Source: Sipunculus nudus
Taxonomy: Eukaryota > Annelida > Sipuncula > Golfingiida > Sipunculidae
Length of the DNA: 64,000 nt
Assembly (NCBI GenBank): GCA_026874595.1
Contig: CM049309.1
Location: forward strand, 74,566,426-74,630,425
Direction of reading: 5' to 3'
Numbering within the stretch: the stretch's first letter is position 1; every line of letters starts with the position of its first letter. A model generated the notes under the pieces. The model was not told the origin of the DNA. It did not search any database and saw only the letters and a program-made list of their open reading frames with translations. The translations under genes were made by a program, and so were the position numbers. Below are positions 13,329 to 26,984 of this stretch, piece after piece.

Positions 13329-13500
13329 GGGCCTATGTGATCAAAGGTCTCGCAAGGATATTTGCGAGCAAAAACTTTTCGCAAACCTCTCACAGACTGA
13401 TTTGGGATGTGATCAAAATTTTCGCAAACTCATTTAAAGGCTCAGGCTCTTGTAAATTTGCGAATTTCAAAAACCTCTCGCAGCGGCCCTCGCAGCCTAT
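13329..13500 (+). repeat. CGCAAA-rich repeat, forward member of an inverted pair
   Basis: Starts CCTGGGCCTATGTGATC and is packed with CTCGCA, TTTGCGAG and TTCGCAAACCTCTC. A diverged copy in reverse orientation lies at 15640-15800 (its complement reads GGCCTGGGCTATGTGCTCG). Both recur in copy 2 of the tandem duplication (19461-19632 and 21772-21932). They look like a MITE or foldback family. Confidence 0.6.
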
Positions 13501-13651
13501 TTTGCCCTGTTCATGCACGGAAGAGAGCCGAGACACGGTTAATGCTTCATGTTTTAATGCCAGCACAAGCATTAAATGTTTAATATCAGTATACTCTTTT
13601 CAAATAATCCCATGTGTATATATAAACATTATAATTAAGTATACTTAATAT

Positions 13652-13653
<2 letters not shown>

Positions 13654-13693
<40 letters not shown>
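13654..13693. repeat. (AT)n microsatellite
   Basis: Perfect AT dinucleotide run. The equivalent at 19786-19825 in the second copy of the duplication differs slightly in context. Confidence 0.95.
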
Positions 13694-13702
<9 letters not shown>

Positions 13703-14434
13703 AATGGTTATATAATAATGTTTAATATAATTATAATATATAGTTTTTAAAATGAATTTATATGTTTTTGCACATAATATGTTTCTATATCATTAAATTT
13801 TCATAACATATATAACATATAATATATTATATATTCAATATGGCAAAACACTTTTTATCACGAATGCATGTGGTCCTTCTCTGACAAAATCGGCATCCTT
13901 TGTGAATACACAATTTTGAATATCTAAATAGAAATTCTTAAAATACTTAGTAAATAAAATGCATATTTTATGATAAATATCTAACATTTACTGCAAAGAA
14001 ATAAATTGTTCTAATTTTAAAAGAAAATTTATTAATCTGAAGTCATAGAACTGAGTTTCCATTCCGATGACGTCAATTAATGTAAATAAGGTATAAACAA
14101 TAATATATATCATACATAAATTAAATATCATTTACATTGTTATATTATATATTAACAGTAATTTGTGAACGAAATTAGCTGATTTATGATCTCATATGTT
14201 TGCATCATTGCTATTGGTTCTATCGGTGTTTCTCAGCATGATTTATTGGAGAATATGAATAAATAATGGACAGTGATATTACACAATTAAAATATTCTAT
14301 TGACCATTTAATCCATAGAGGAATTCACGAAAACTTTAACAACCTTAAGATCAAAAGATACAAGAATTGTGAGGTAACAAATTAATATTTCAAGTTTAAT
14401 TTGGGCACTTGTCAAAGGTTGCATGTCTATGGCA

Positions 14435-14525
<91 letters not shown>
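14435..14525. repeat. compound (ATCT)n(TA)n microsatellite, copy 1
   Basis: About ten TCTA units followed by a long TA run. Repeated at about 20567-20657 in the second duplication copy. Confidence 0.95.
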
Positions 14526-14529
<4 letters not shown>

Positions 14530-15639
14530 GGCGTGTTTATAAATAAACTTTGGACTGGTTCACATTTTGTAAAATCAGAAAATTACTTAATTTGGTAAAT
14601 TATTAAATTTGTATTACAAGAATCTATCCAGGTTCACATTAATGCGAATTATGAAAGTTATATTATACAATAGGTATTAATTATGTATAATTACAAAATT
14701 TAAAACAAGCATATGATATAAAGACCTTGGAAATATTTATGATTTGGAACATCTTTATATATATTTCTTTTTTATCACTGTAAGTATGAATAAGAATATA
14801 CCGAAATCTCAACAATCAGAACATATGCATATGTAAATATGTATAATTATATTATAACAATAACAAGATGCAAATTCAAACAATATATATCGTGTTAATT
14901 GGGAAGATTGCAGGATATCATACAAAGAAAATACATCATAAAAAGCGAATTTCTCCCGATGAGGCATGATGATTATGACAGTTATATTAAACTGTAAATA
15001 AACAAGTTTAAGTTTCCAGGCGTTCAAATAATTAATGTAATTAAATATGCAATTTAGGGATGCGTTGAATCGGCGTTGGGAAACGCAGCTAGAGGTCCAA
15101 GGTTCAACGCCCCTCAACGCCCCTCCCTTCTCCCTCCCTCCCATCTTTTTAAGAAAAAAAAACGTGATATGTCAATTTAACGTCAGGGATTAGTTCTAAA
15201 GTCGAAGCTTAGCGCAAGATATGATTTCTGGATTTCCTATCCCGTAGCTTTGATACCTGAAATCTAGTCTTAAATAATTACATATCATTTTTATAACCTT
15301 TATCTTCTTTTAATACACAGTGAAGCCAAAAGGCATGGGCCATTAAACATTAATATATATTTATATATTAATATTAATATATATATATATATACACACGC
15401 ATATATATATGTATATGTATGTATATATATGGATTTATATGTATGTACATATATAAATTTATAATATATGTAATGTCACATAAGGCAGATTCGGATTTAT
15501 ACGGGAAAAAACTGTACAAGAAGATCCGTCGAGACATAAGATCAAAAAATTAATGCATTGACCACTTTTGAACATATTCCTGTCTGCTGTGTATGACACA
15601 TGCAGGTGTATCTCGAAAGTCAATAAAACGCGGGTTACG

Positions 15640-15800
15640 AGTGTTCGCAACAGCTGATTAATCGCAAAATTGCGAGAGACGTGCGAGAGGTTTCCAGCAC
15701 ACTTCGCAAAAAAAAAAAAAAAAAAAATGCGAGCCTTCGCAAACCTTCCGCTAATCCCCTCGCCTTCGCAAATCTTTCGAGCACATAGCCCAGGCCTACA
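15640..15800 (-). repeat. CGCAAA-rich repeat, reverse member of the inverted pair
   Basis: Reverse-oriented relative of 13329-13500, with an internal A run that differs in length between duplication copies (about 15708-15726 versus 21841-21860). The long phenylalanine frame on the minus strand here is just this A run read as codons. Confidence 0.6.
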
Positions 15801-16365
15801 AAGAACAAATAACAAAACAAGTGTCTGACCACCAGTTGTTCATCGCCTGTTCGTATAATCCTGAAAATATCGGCGGTTTAAGCACATTTACTTAGATAAT
15901 TAATACAATTAATATTTTAAACATAGTTTACATGTATTTTTACAACGATATATCAAACATGGGAATATAATAAAATACGTACTTTACCCTTATTTCCTTA
16001 CTTACTTTATAATGTGTATAACCTTTGTAATTAGATACCATCTTATTTTATTTATAATAAACTTGTTCATACAGACAAAAAAGTATTTCTTTTGCGTTGT
16101 GATACACAATACATTGTGCATTGATAATACTTGTTATACGATTTGGAATGATTTACTGGAATCCACTCCTCTATTTTTCATTTGCATTCTTGCTAGCAAA
16201 GCACACTTACCGGGTTTCTGCAAGAGAAAGAATGGATGGGCACTAAAGTCTACACATGTACTTGGTAATAATACGTCAAGGCAAGATGGCAGGCTAATTA
16301 AAGAGAACGCCTTCAGCGAATGCGTATTTAAGCATGACCAAACATTGATAGAGTCCATTTTGTTA

Positions 16366-16389
16366 TTGAGATTTTGTTATTGAGTATTT
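16366..16389. other. duplication junction with templated filler
   Basis: The 24 bases between copies are absent from the right border of copy 2. TTTTGTTATTGAG occurs at 16358-16370 and again at 16372-16384, so the filler looks copied from the adjacent end. The motif TTTTGTTACTCAG at the copy 2 border recurs at about 22980 in a diverged repeat, so the copy 2 border is probably the original context. Confidence 0.8.
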
Positions 16390-19300
16390 GAGATGCTTCT
16401 TGCATTTCTTTTCTCTCAGGTTTTGTAGTTTATCTACCCTGCTGACCCCACTAAAAGGCAAGGTGATAATAATACTGGTCATACATTTTTTACATTTGCA
16501 AGTCGAAAATATGGCATGAGAGCCATCAAACCTAATCATGCCTTTTGAAATATTTTGGTCATTCATTAATGTAACATTCTTTGGAGAAATTGCCATAAGT
16601 TTGGTCTATTTTTGGAGAATGTGTGATATCAAATGTCATTATTGTCAGAAGTCCATTATGTCTGCTAGGTAGCCACCTTAGAAATCTTTTTGTCAGTGCA
16701 GTTTCTGTGATTGTTTTTAATGTTTGGTCCCTTTTAAAAGATGTTTGTTGTCAGATTTCAGACCTGACAGATTTGGTATCCAAATTTGGTCACCAGGTAG
16801 CCATTTTAAATTCCTTTTGAACATATTATTTCAAGAACTGTTAAAGTGAATACAGTAGGACATATATTAATGCAATCATGAATAGGATTGGGTCAAAGAT
16901 TTCTTAAAAAAATATGACCATCATTTATGAAAGTTCAGTACATTTGGTTTGTATTGAATTGAAATTCATACAGGAGCATCTGTTCCTCAATGATTTTTGC
17001 ATGGATTTTATTGATTTTTTGTTATATATGTTGACCTTATATTTGGCCTTTCTGAGACTGATGGGTATAAAATACGCTATGGGATTAGTTCCTGTTAGCT
17101 CAACAACCATATATTTTGCTTTAGACCATCAAGTAACCGTGTGTTAACCAGACAAATGTGATATATATATATTACTGTAATCATAGAAAGTTTCAAATAA
17201 ATTGGCAAATAGGTTCTTCAAAATTTTGACTGGGTGTTGTAAATTTCAGTCCATGATGTCGCAGGTCATGCTTGGCAGCTGAGCGTCATGACCCATGGGT
17301 CACTTATCTATGATTAATATCAAGAGAAAAGACTTGTTTTAACTGAATCTATAACAGGCCAGCATAATCAATCATACTTTAAAAATAAAGAAATTGGACT
17401 TGAGACAAAATAGAGCAAACTGGCTTCTTTTGCTGACGTTTCCTTGAATTGAGTCAATTTTTAAAATCCCTTACTTTTTCCAGATTTTTCCAAATTTTTC
17501 CTGATGTTATAGGACCGTCCCGAAACCCTGAATCACTGACAACAGACTCAATGAAATTATTCAACAAGTTAATTCATGATAAAAACATGCGACTAACAAG
17601 ATTTGTCTTACCAGGAAAAGTTTTCAAAGTGAATATTACTTGTTTATCGAGTTATAATATGAGTTTAGAGAAATTGTGTTTAGCAAGCCAAAGCCATATG
17701 GTGTTCAACAAATTATACAAAAGCTCGATAATTGTGTATAAGTCAGCTTCAGGTAATCTCTTTGACAAGTCCTTTGAGGACAGCGGAGCCATGGCTTATT
17801 GTACAAAGAAACTGGGTGGTAACCACTATCTATTCGGAGAAAGAGACATAAACTTATGCTATTCCATAAAATGTCAAATGGTATAGCTCCAGCGTATCTT
17901 TGTGAATTAGTACAAAGACAGGTAAGACACACTAGCAGTTACAATTTAAGAATGCTGAAAATCTCGTACCACCTTTGTGCGTACAGAAGTAAGGCAAAGG
18001 TCTTTCCTGTGCTCCACTTGTGAAGAATGGAACACCCTCAGTGAAATCGTCAGAAATTCAGAAAATTTGTCAATTTTTATAAAGCACCTGAGTAAAAATG
18101 ATGAAGTACCATACCATATTATTATACTTTTACAGGAAATCGCAGTTTTTAGATTGTACACACTCAGATGCATATAGTATGTAGTGCTTTGAAATGGCAT
18201 TTATTTCTTAATAATTGTGTAGAAGATGCTATTTGTGCGTGTGGTTCTTCTGAGGAGACGCCAGAGCACTATTATTTCTCATGTCCTATGTTTGTTGTAT
18301 ACTATCAAACGAACGGAATTTCAACAAGGCATGCCGTGTGAGATGAAAAAAAAATTGGAAATATTCCTGTATGGTGATATAAACAAACCAATTATCGATA
18401 ACTTGCAACTATTTGAGAAAATTTATTGTTTTATTGAAGAGAGTGCATGGTCGATTCTAAGAAAACTATTATATAAATATTAGTGTATGGAGCCTGATCA
18501 TGATTTGATTGTAAGGCCAATTGTAAACATAGCCATAAGCTTATTGCGGTACATTTTGTTCTTTTGTATTCCACAAAAATCGTAATTCTTTGATATATTA
18601 TTATAGCACCTATTTTTAATTTTCATTTAATTATTAATGAGTACTGAGAACACAAGGTTCTTAATTAAAAACTTTGATAGTAGGGATTTCTTTGTCACTG
18701 TATTGTATTTGATTACATTGTGCCATTTTCTTTTGAAACATATGTTTATATATATCTTGTATCTTAGGAGAGGAATTAATAAGGGCTATGCCCTGTTTTC
18801 CGATCCTTATTGATGATTCAATAAACTACTGTTTACACCAACGGAGTTCGCCGGTATATACGGGGCATTCAGAAAACAAAGGGCCACGCATGCACGGGGA
18901 CGTATAATATGCCATTTCTTGCGATCTCTGACCTCATTTAATATGTGTCCATTTTGTCGGGAATCAAATTCCTGTAAGATATTATATTGGTTAATAATTT
19001 TTTTGAGTTTCATCAAAACCCATCACATTCCTGCTGATACATCGCAGCGACATTATAAAGTAGCTTTTATTTTTGCTGTTTAAAAAACAATTTAAATGGC
19101 AATTGGAAGGTCCACAGCAAAATTATTTAAAAACTTATAGTAAAAAAAACATAATAATATGTATGCATATATGCATTGTTTCGGTATATTCGAGTTTTTC
19201 ATCCAAAACGATATGTCTGCGTAGATCGAACAAAAACTCCTATAAACATCGCGACGGTCGAAAAAATGACTCCTTCCGTGTCATATTCCTCAATAGCATA

Positions 19301-19783
19301 ATGCCTGCTAGGTAAAGAACGATGCGGCGGAGAATCGATCTGGAAAATAAGAGATGCGATACATAAATATAAAGAGGTGTGTGTGTTCAGTTTCTGTTAC
19401 ACAGGTGTCCTCGCCGACATATGCATGAGAACGCACAGAGAGAAATTACGCAAGCTTCCTGGGCCTATGTGATCAAAGGTCTCGCAAGGATATTTGCGAG
19501 CAAAAACTTTTCGCAAACCTCTCACAGACTGATTTGGGATGTGATCAAAATTTTCGCAAACTCATTTAAAGGCTCAGGCTCTTGTAAATTTGCGAATTTC
19601 AAAAACCTCTCGCAGCGGCCCTCGCAGCCTATTTTGCCCTGTTCATGCACGGAAGAGAGCCGAGACACGGTTAATGCTTCATGTTTTAATGCCAGCACAA
19701 GCATTAAATGTTTAATATCAGTATACTCTTTTCAAATAATCCCATGTGTATATATAAACATTATAATTAAGTATACTTAATAT

Positions 19784-19834
<51 letters not shown>

Positions 19835-20566
19835 AATGGTTATATAATAATGTTTAATATAATTATAATATATAGTTTTTAAAATGAATTTATATGTTTT
19901 TGCACATAATATGTTTCTATATCATTAAATTTTCATAACATATATAACATATAATATATTATATATTCAATATGGCAAAACACTTTTTATCACGAATGCA
20001 TGTGGTCCTTCTCTGACAAAATCGGTATCCTTTGTGAATACACAATTTTGAATATCTAAATAGAAATTCTTAAAATACTTAGTAAATAAAATGCATATTT
20101 TATGATAAATATCTAACATTTACTGCAAAGAAATAAATTGTTCTAATTTTAAAAGAAAATTTATTAATCTGAAGTCATAGAACTGAGTTTCCATTCCGAT
20201 GACGTCAATTAATGTAAATAAGGTATAAACAATAATATATATCATACATAAATTAAATATCATTTACATTGTTATATTATATATTAACAGTAATTTGTGA
20301 ACGAAATTAGCTGATTTATGATCTCATATGTTTGCATCATTGCTATTGGTTCTATCGGTGTTTCTCAGCATGATTTATTGGAGAATATGAATAAATAATG
20401 GACAGTGATATTACACAATTAAAATATTCTATTGACCATTTAATCCATAGAGGAATTCACGAAAACTTTAACAACCTTAAGATCAAAAGATACAAGAATT
20501 GTGAGGTAACAAATTAATATTTCAAGTTTAATTTGGGCACTTGTCAAAGGTTGCATGTCTATGGCA

Positions 20567-20661
<95 letters not shown>

Positions 20662-22498
20662 GGCGTGTTTATAAATAAACTTTGGACTGGTTCACATTTT
20701 GTAAAATCAGAAAATTACTTAATTTGGTAAATTATTAAATTTGTATTACAAGAATCTATCCAGGTTCACATTAATGCGAATTATGAAAGTTATATTATAC
20801 AATAGGTATTAATTATGTATAATTACAAAATTTAAAACAAGCATATGATATAAAGACCTTGGAAATATTTATGATTTGGAACATCTTTATATATATTTCT
20901 TTTTTATCACTGTAAGTATGAATAAGAATATACCGAAATCTCAACAATCAGAACATATGCATATGTAAATATGTATAATTATATTATAACAATAACAAGA
21001 TGCAAATTCAAACAATATATATCGTGTTAATTGGGAAGATTGCAGGATATCATACAAAGAAAATACATCATAAAAAGCGAATTTCTCCCGATGAGGCATG
21101 ATGATTATGACAGTTATATTAAACTGTAAATAAACAAGTTTAAGTTTCCAGGCGTTCAAATAATTAATGTAATTAAATATGCAATTTAGGGATGCGTTGA
21201 ATCGGCGTTGGGAAACGCAGCTAGAGGTCCAAGGTTCAACGCCCCTCAACGCCCCTCCCTTCTCCCTCCCTCCCATCTTTTTAAGAAAAAAAAACGTGAT
21301 ATGTCAATTTAACGTCAGGGATTAGTTCTAAAGTCGAAGCTTAGCGCAAGATATGATTTCTGGATTTCCTATCCCGTAGCTTTGATACCTGAAATCTAGT
21401 CTTAAATAATTACATATCATTTTTATAACCTTTATCTTCTTTTAATACACAGTGAAGCCAAAAGGCATGGGCCATTAAACATTAATATATATTTATATAT
21501 TAATATTAATATATATATATATATACACACGCATATATATATGTATATGTATGTATATATATGGATTTATATGTATGTACATATATAAATTTATAATATA
21601 TGTAATGTCACATAAGGCAGATTCGGATTTATACGGGAAAAAACTGTACAAGAAGATCCGTCGAGACATAAGATCAAAAAATTAATGCATTGACCACTTT
21701 TGAACATATTCCTGTCTGCTGTGTATGACACATGCAGGTGTATCTCGAAAGTCAATAAAACGCGGGTTACGAGTGTTCGCAACAGCTGATTAATCGCAAA
21801 ATTGCGAGAGACGTGCGAGAGGTTTCCAGCACACTTCGCAAAAAAAAAAAAAAAAAAAAATGCGAGCCTTCGCAAACCTTCCGCTAATCCCCTCGCCTTC
21901 GCAAATCTTTCGAGCACATAGCCCAGGCCTACAAAGAACAAATAACAAAACAAGTGTCTGACCACCAGTTGTTCATCGCCTGTTCGTATAATCCTGAAAA
22001 TATCGGCGGTTTAAGCACATTTACTTAGATAATTAATACAATTAATATTTTAAACATAGTTTACATGTATTTTTACAACGATATATCAAACATGGGAATA
22101 TAATAAAATACGTACTTTACCCTTATTTCCTTACTTACTTTATAATGTGTATAACCTTTGTAATTAGATACCATCTTATTTTATTTATAATAAACTTGTT
22201 CATACAGACAAAAAAGTATTTCTTTTGCGTTGTGATACACAATACATTGTGCATTGATAATACTTGTTATACGATTTGGAATGATTTACTGGAATCCACT
22301 CCTCTATTTTTCATTTGCATTCTTGCTAGCAAAGCACACTTACCGGGTTTCTGCAAGAGAAAGAATGGATGGGCACTAAAGTCTACACATGTACTTGGTA
22401 ATAATACGTCAAGGCAAGATGGCAGGCTAATTAAAGAGAACGCCTTCAGCGAATGCGTATTTAAGCATGACCAAACATTGATAGAGTCCATTTTGTTA
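16390..22498. repeat. 6.13-kb tandem duplication, copy 2
   Basis: Second copy of 10257-16365. Its content is as described for copy 1. The right border runs into TTTTGTTACTCAGACCCATG, which resembles the downstream diverged repeat at 22980-22995. Confidence 0.97.
17773..18828 (+). pseudogene. LINE 3' end, frameshifted (copy 2)
   Basis: Same remnant as 11640-12695, carried by the second copy of the tandem duplication with the same frameshifts. It was therefore already broken before the duplication. Confidence 0.75.
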
Positions 22499-23010
22499 CT
22501 CAGACCCATGCATGCATGTGCTTAAAACCCCGATTCGATATAGAGTTTACTTTGCATTTACTGGCTTTACCCAGAAAAAAAATTAAACGTAACATATAAT
22601 AAATATTAAATATATGTGTGTGTGTATTTATTCACAAATACATATACCAATGTATTAAATAAATTATCTTATTTTATTCTGTAAAAAATATTTATAGTTT
22701 GTTCATGATACGGTGATATATATATACGGGCAAAAAATCTTGCATTTTTTGCAGTGCTATACACAATTCCATGTGCATTATTAACATTTGTTATAATTTA
22801 TGAATCAATCTGTAACGTTATTATCGTAAGCCATTTAAATGGAAATCCTTCCTTCGTTTTATTTGCACTCTTGCTTGTCAGTAAGACCTATCTGGTTACT
22901 GCAAAGAGAAAGATTGGTGACTTCAGGATACGCTCTTTATTAGTCAGTATAACACCCAAGTTAATAAGAGGGCACATTTTTGTTACTCAGGCCCATGTGT
23001 TGCATAATCG
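22210..23010 (+). repeat. diverged tandem pair of about 490-510 bp
   Basis: 22225-22508 (from 'ATACACAATACATTGTGCATT' to 'TTGTTACTCAGACCCATG') is paralleled by 22760-22995 ('ATACACAATTCCATGTGCATTATT' to 'TTGTTACTCAGGCCCATG'), with shared blocks such as TTTGCA(T/C)TCTTGCT in between. It is older and more diverged than the 6.1-kb duplication, whose right border lies inside it. Confidence 0.7.
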
Positions 23011-23492
23011 AACTCGACCTTGTTAATTTACGAGTAATATCCAAGGACATCAATGTACCAGATTTAAATTAACTATCTTCACTTTACATATATAATGGAG
23101 CAGTGAGCCTACAAAAAATCTTCAACCTGATTCTTTCATGAACAAACGTGATCTGTGATCTTGACCTTTAACCTCCAAGGTTATACGGAAGTTTACTAAA
23201 CCAAATGAATACATATATACATGTACATGAAATATAAAAAAAAAGATAGGGTGAGTGGTTGTTTAATCATTATGAGAGATACTAAAACTTAACATGCATG
23301 GCTAGGTTGTTCGTTAAGTTCACGACTGGCTCAGAAATTAATATATCGGGAAAGATTTAATAGGTGTACTGGGTATTGCCACTACTCATCAGTGTTAAAG
23401 TTTTATTGAAATATCGTCGATAGCAATGGCGCAATGAGCCTAACAAAAAATATTAACCTGAATTTGTCATGAACAAAAACAACAACAACAAT

Positions 23493-23557
<65 letters not shown>

Positions 23558-23651
23558 TATATATATATAAAATAAAGGTGACCCTTTAATGAAAAGGGTC
23601 ACTAATTAAATGCATTTTTTTATTTAAATGTTAATAGTGTGTACACTTTAA
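23011..23651. other. non-coding sequence with AT microsatellite
   Basis: Two related blocks, 'CAGTGAGCCTACAAAAAATCTTCAACCTGA' near 23102 and 'CAATGAGCCTAACAAAAAATATTAACCTGA' near 23432, then an AT run at about 23496-23552. No gene. Confidence 0.6.
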
Positions 23652-23980
23652 GGTCTGTTTTCATGTGCGAGTATATGCGTATATGCGTGAAAAACTGAGT
23701 TTCCATTTGCGCGTATGTGCGTATAATGCGTGAACTGGCAGATATATATATTTGTACAGTGGATCAAGCAGGCCGTCCCCAAATAGATGGTGAATTGACG
23801 TCATTTTACCCTGAATTCCTGCGTTCACGCAGACCTTATACTTGAAAATCGCTCCTTTGGTGATTTTTACGCAAATACAGACATGCGCGGACACATGGAA
23901 ACACGTACCCAGTTTCAAAATCATATAAGCGATTTTCACGCATTCACGCGCATATGCATATACGCGCACATGGAAACACC
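23652..23980. mobile_element. 329-bp MITE-like element with inverted termini
   Basis: The left end GGTCTGTTTTCATGTGCGAG and the reverse complement of the right end, GGTGTTTCCATGTGCGCG, are matching inverted termini. Both continue into TATATGC-TATGCG(C)GTGAA-type subterminal repeats. There is no transposase. I could not find a convincing target duplication (TTTAA left, ATTTT right). The style is Harbinger/hAT-like MITE; superfamily undecided. The 102-codon minus frame across it is a by-product of the repeats. Confidence 0.65.
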
Positions 23981-26945
23981 ATTTTACTCCTACGTATAGG
24001 GCCTACATTAACAATAACAGTACAATAACTGTCCGCGTAATCTATACGCATGGAATTTACATGACCGCATGATTTATCTGTAACCTGTGTTATCCATGTA
24101 AATAGAAAAAGGTTATTTCACTGTTGAGAAACATTTTTTTTACAATGGGAATTTTTAATATACCCTTGTTTTTGGCGGTGTATTTTAGTTTAATATTTCT
24201 TCACTGGGGCCTACTAACTTTCATTAATATAAAAGGATGGAAATCAATAAATATATAGATCGAACCAAACTATGACATAAAATATAAAATTTATAATCTA
24301 TAGAAGACCCCTTGATTTATTAAAATGATGATGGTCACTTCATGTAATTGTTATATACATAATTAATTATAACATATTACTTTCACATAATGTACTAGTA
24401 CTCAACTGCTAGTCTACTCGACAGCCATGTAGGCCTATCACGGCTGAAGTATAATTATATAAGCCAGAATAGCTCAGGTCAGAGGCTTAAATTACGCCAT
24501 CTAGTGGGCTTTGCAAGAAAATCTGGATATTACACGTTATCTTTTGTCACATGTTAATCAACCTAGCTATGCTGCCCGTCTGAAGCAGCCACTTATAAGC
24601 ACAGTGGTCTTGTTAGGTTATACCAAGAAGAAGTGGGAAACCTGCATGTTAAATACCATGAGGCCTCATTCAGATTCAGCCGGTGTCCCATTTTGTAGTG
24701 TATGGTCGGTAATGTACCGCTAAGGGATGCAATTTAAGATCCCCCGGATATGAATAATTCATGACCTACAGTAGGTCTGCTCCATCTAATGCTAACCTGC
24801 TTTGAAACGATATCTGTTGTCTCTTTTCATATGTATGTACAGCAGGTTGGCTATTTCGGCACCAGGTGGCTCAGTCATCTATTTCCCAGTAGAGGTCGCT
24901 GTCGTCAACCTCCCCCTACCCCCCCCCCCCAACTTTCATCAAGTGAAAAAAATCATTTTTCTACTAATGTCATGTTATTTTATTTTGATAATAATAATAA
25001 TCATAATATAATAATAATAAAAATAATAATGATACAAAAATTCACGATGATAATGTTTGTGATAATGCAAATAATTATATATAATATAATTAATAATCAT
25101 CATCATTTTTGGTAATCGTGTATCTTTTTCATGTATTTATCTTTAAATTATGGACATGCAAAGGCTAGATTCCTTCCTGTTGGGTAGTTACGTAAGCGGG
25201 AAATGCAGGCTCATGTGTACAATGTAAACATATCTTGTACTGTATTTTCCAATTTTCGATCTGCGTTGCGTGGGCTATATAGATTAGGCTTATACACACA
25301 ATGCAAATTTATACAGAATAAATTAGATGTACTTAAAATCCCATGTCATTTTTATATCCTTGTGGCTAGTGCATATGTAATGTACTGGGCCGCTACTTTA
25401 TACAGTTAAAACTCCTTCGATATACTAGTAGGCCTATATAATACGTGTACAGGGAAGAATTTCATCATTCAAAGTGCATTATGTCATTCATATCCAGCAG
25501 ATTCGACTGGACGAAATTCATGACGAAGAATTTGTGTAGTTTAATAAACTATTGAAAACTAATCTTGTTTTTCATAATGGCGCAAACAAAAAAAAATTGT
25601 AGCATAGTTGCATACAATCCTACCGTTTTATATCTTACAATTCCTGACGTAGACTTTTTTTTAATGTAGAGGTGGAATGCGCGTCTATACAATCCATGCG
25701 TTAGCGTATTTCACTTCAATAAACCTTGAACATGAACTTCTGCGTGAAACAAAACTTCACAGTGTTAATTTCTGACAGATTTGCTTATGCTAAATTAAAA
25801 AAAAGTAATATGTTTTACCCCTGGTTATTTGCCTGCAGTGATATAGGACTTTGACTCGAGTTTGGACTAGACTCAACTTTTCATTGACTCGGACTTGAGC
25901 TCGAGGGTCCTGGACTTGGAGGTAAGGATATGAAAAATCAGGCAGAGTCCATTTCGAGTCCAGAAGAAAGACTTTGTCACAGCCACGGAATATATGCATG
26001 GACTAGTTTTGACTAGTCCTTGCTTAGGATCTGTCGCGTATGCGTAAAATCGGACCTCCGATCACGCGGCCTTGTCGTGGTAAACAGATACGTGAACTAT
26101 GCATGTTTACTCACGCGCAGAACCATTAAAAGGTGTTAAACATGCAGCCGTATGGTAGGTATTCAGACTGTGTACTAGGATGGTTTTGCTAGGAAACTTT
26201 TGTATAAAGCACAACTGAACTGATAGTGTGAAAGAATAGGCATAATTGATATTGCTCCTGATTATATGTCCCTTTAATCAGGAGTCTTCTTAGGAAATGG
26301 AATTTTGTATATTTAACCACGTGGGAACGTTTCTCGCAAGTGTTTAAACTATACATACCTATCAACTTAAACTTTTTCGTTGTGCCTCCATGCATGCATG
26401 CATGATTTAGCAGTTACTGCGTAACACTCACAGCACATGTTGCGTATTAAACACATATATCTTATTGAACGCTGACATGAATGCAAAATAATGAGGACAA
26501 AATATCAGTTAGGAACACGTTAGAAAGTTATGACTGTAAATACACTGATGGCTAAAATGATGGCTCGTCATTAATGGGAAAAATCGGTACACATCGCTTA
26601 AGTATGTCAGTTGTTGATTTCATACCAGAACGGTAAATTTTTCACTTTACTTTTATGTTGATGTTCACTACAGTTATATAATTGAAGAAAATGTGGATAA
26701 TTGCAAAGGCATAATATCAAACGTAGCTTCGTGGGTAACACATTTAAGTGAGCCTGATTAAAAAGAGACACTGACCTATTTATTGGGGTTGTAAAGTTTT
26801 ATTAAGTGGTTAATTATAGATAAATAAGGAAAAAGTATAATTGTGGGGGAAAAATATTCACCCTATAGCTATTGTATTTCTCGAAAACAACGTTTTTGAT
26901 CACCATAAAGGTTCTCTATCGAATTAATAATTTATACATTATATA

Positions 26946-26984
<39 letters not shown>

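Larger units (their letters stand above)
10257..16365. repeat. 6.13-kb tandem duplication, copy 1
   Basis: Bases 10257-16365 recur at 16390-22498 at a constant offset of 6132-6133, nearly base for base. The few differences I saw are microsatellite or poly-A lengths and single bases, such as C versus T near 13919 and 20027. The unit holds a dispersed-element copy, a LINE 3' remnant, AT and ATCT microsatellites and an inverted pair of CGCAAA-rich repeats. No host gene was recognised in it. Confidence 0.97.

Noticed and set aside
15700-15832. Minus frame with a phenylalanine run of 14 or more residues (and its copy at 21840)
   Set aside because: Product of a poly-A tract of unstable length; the frame differs between duplication copies.
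24470-24525. tRNA-like stretch (AATAGCTCAGGTCAGAG)
   Set aside because: Only an A-box-like piece; no B box at proper spacing and no acceptor-stem pairing, so not called a tRNA or SINE.
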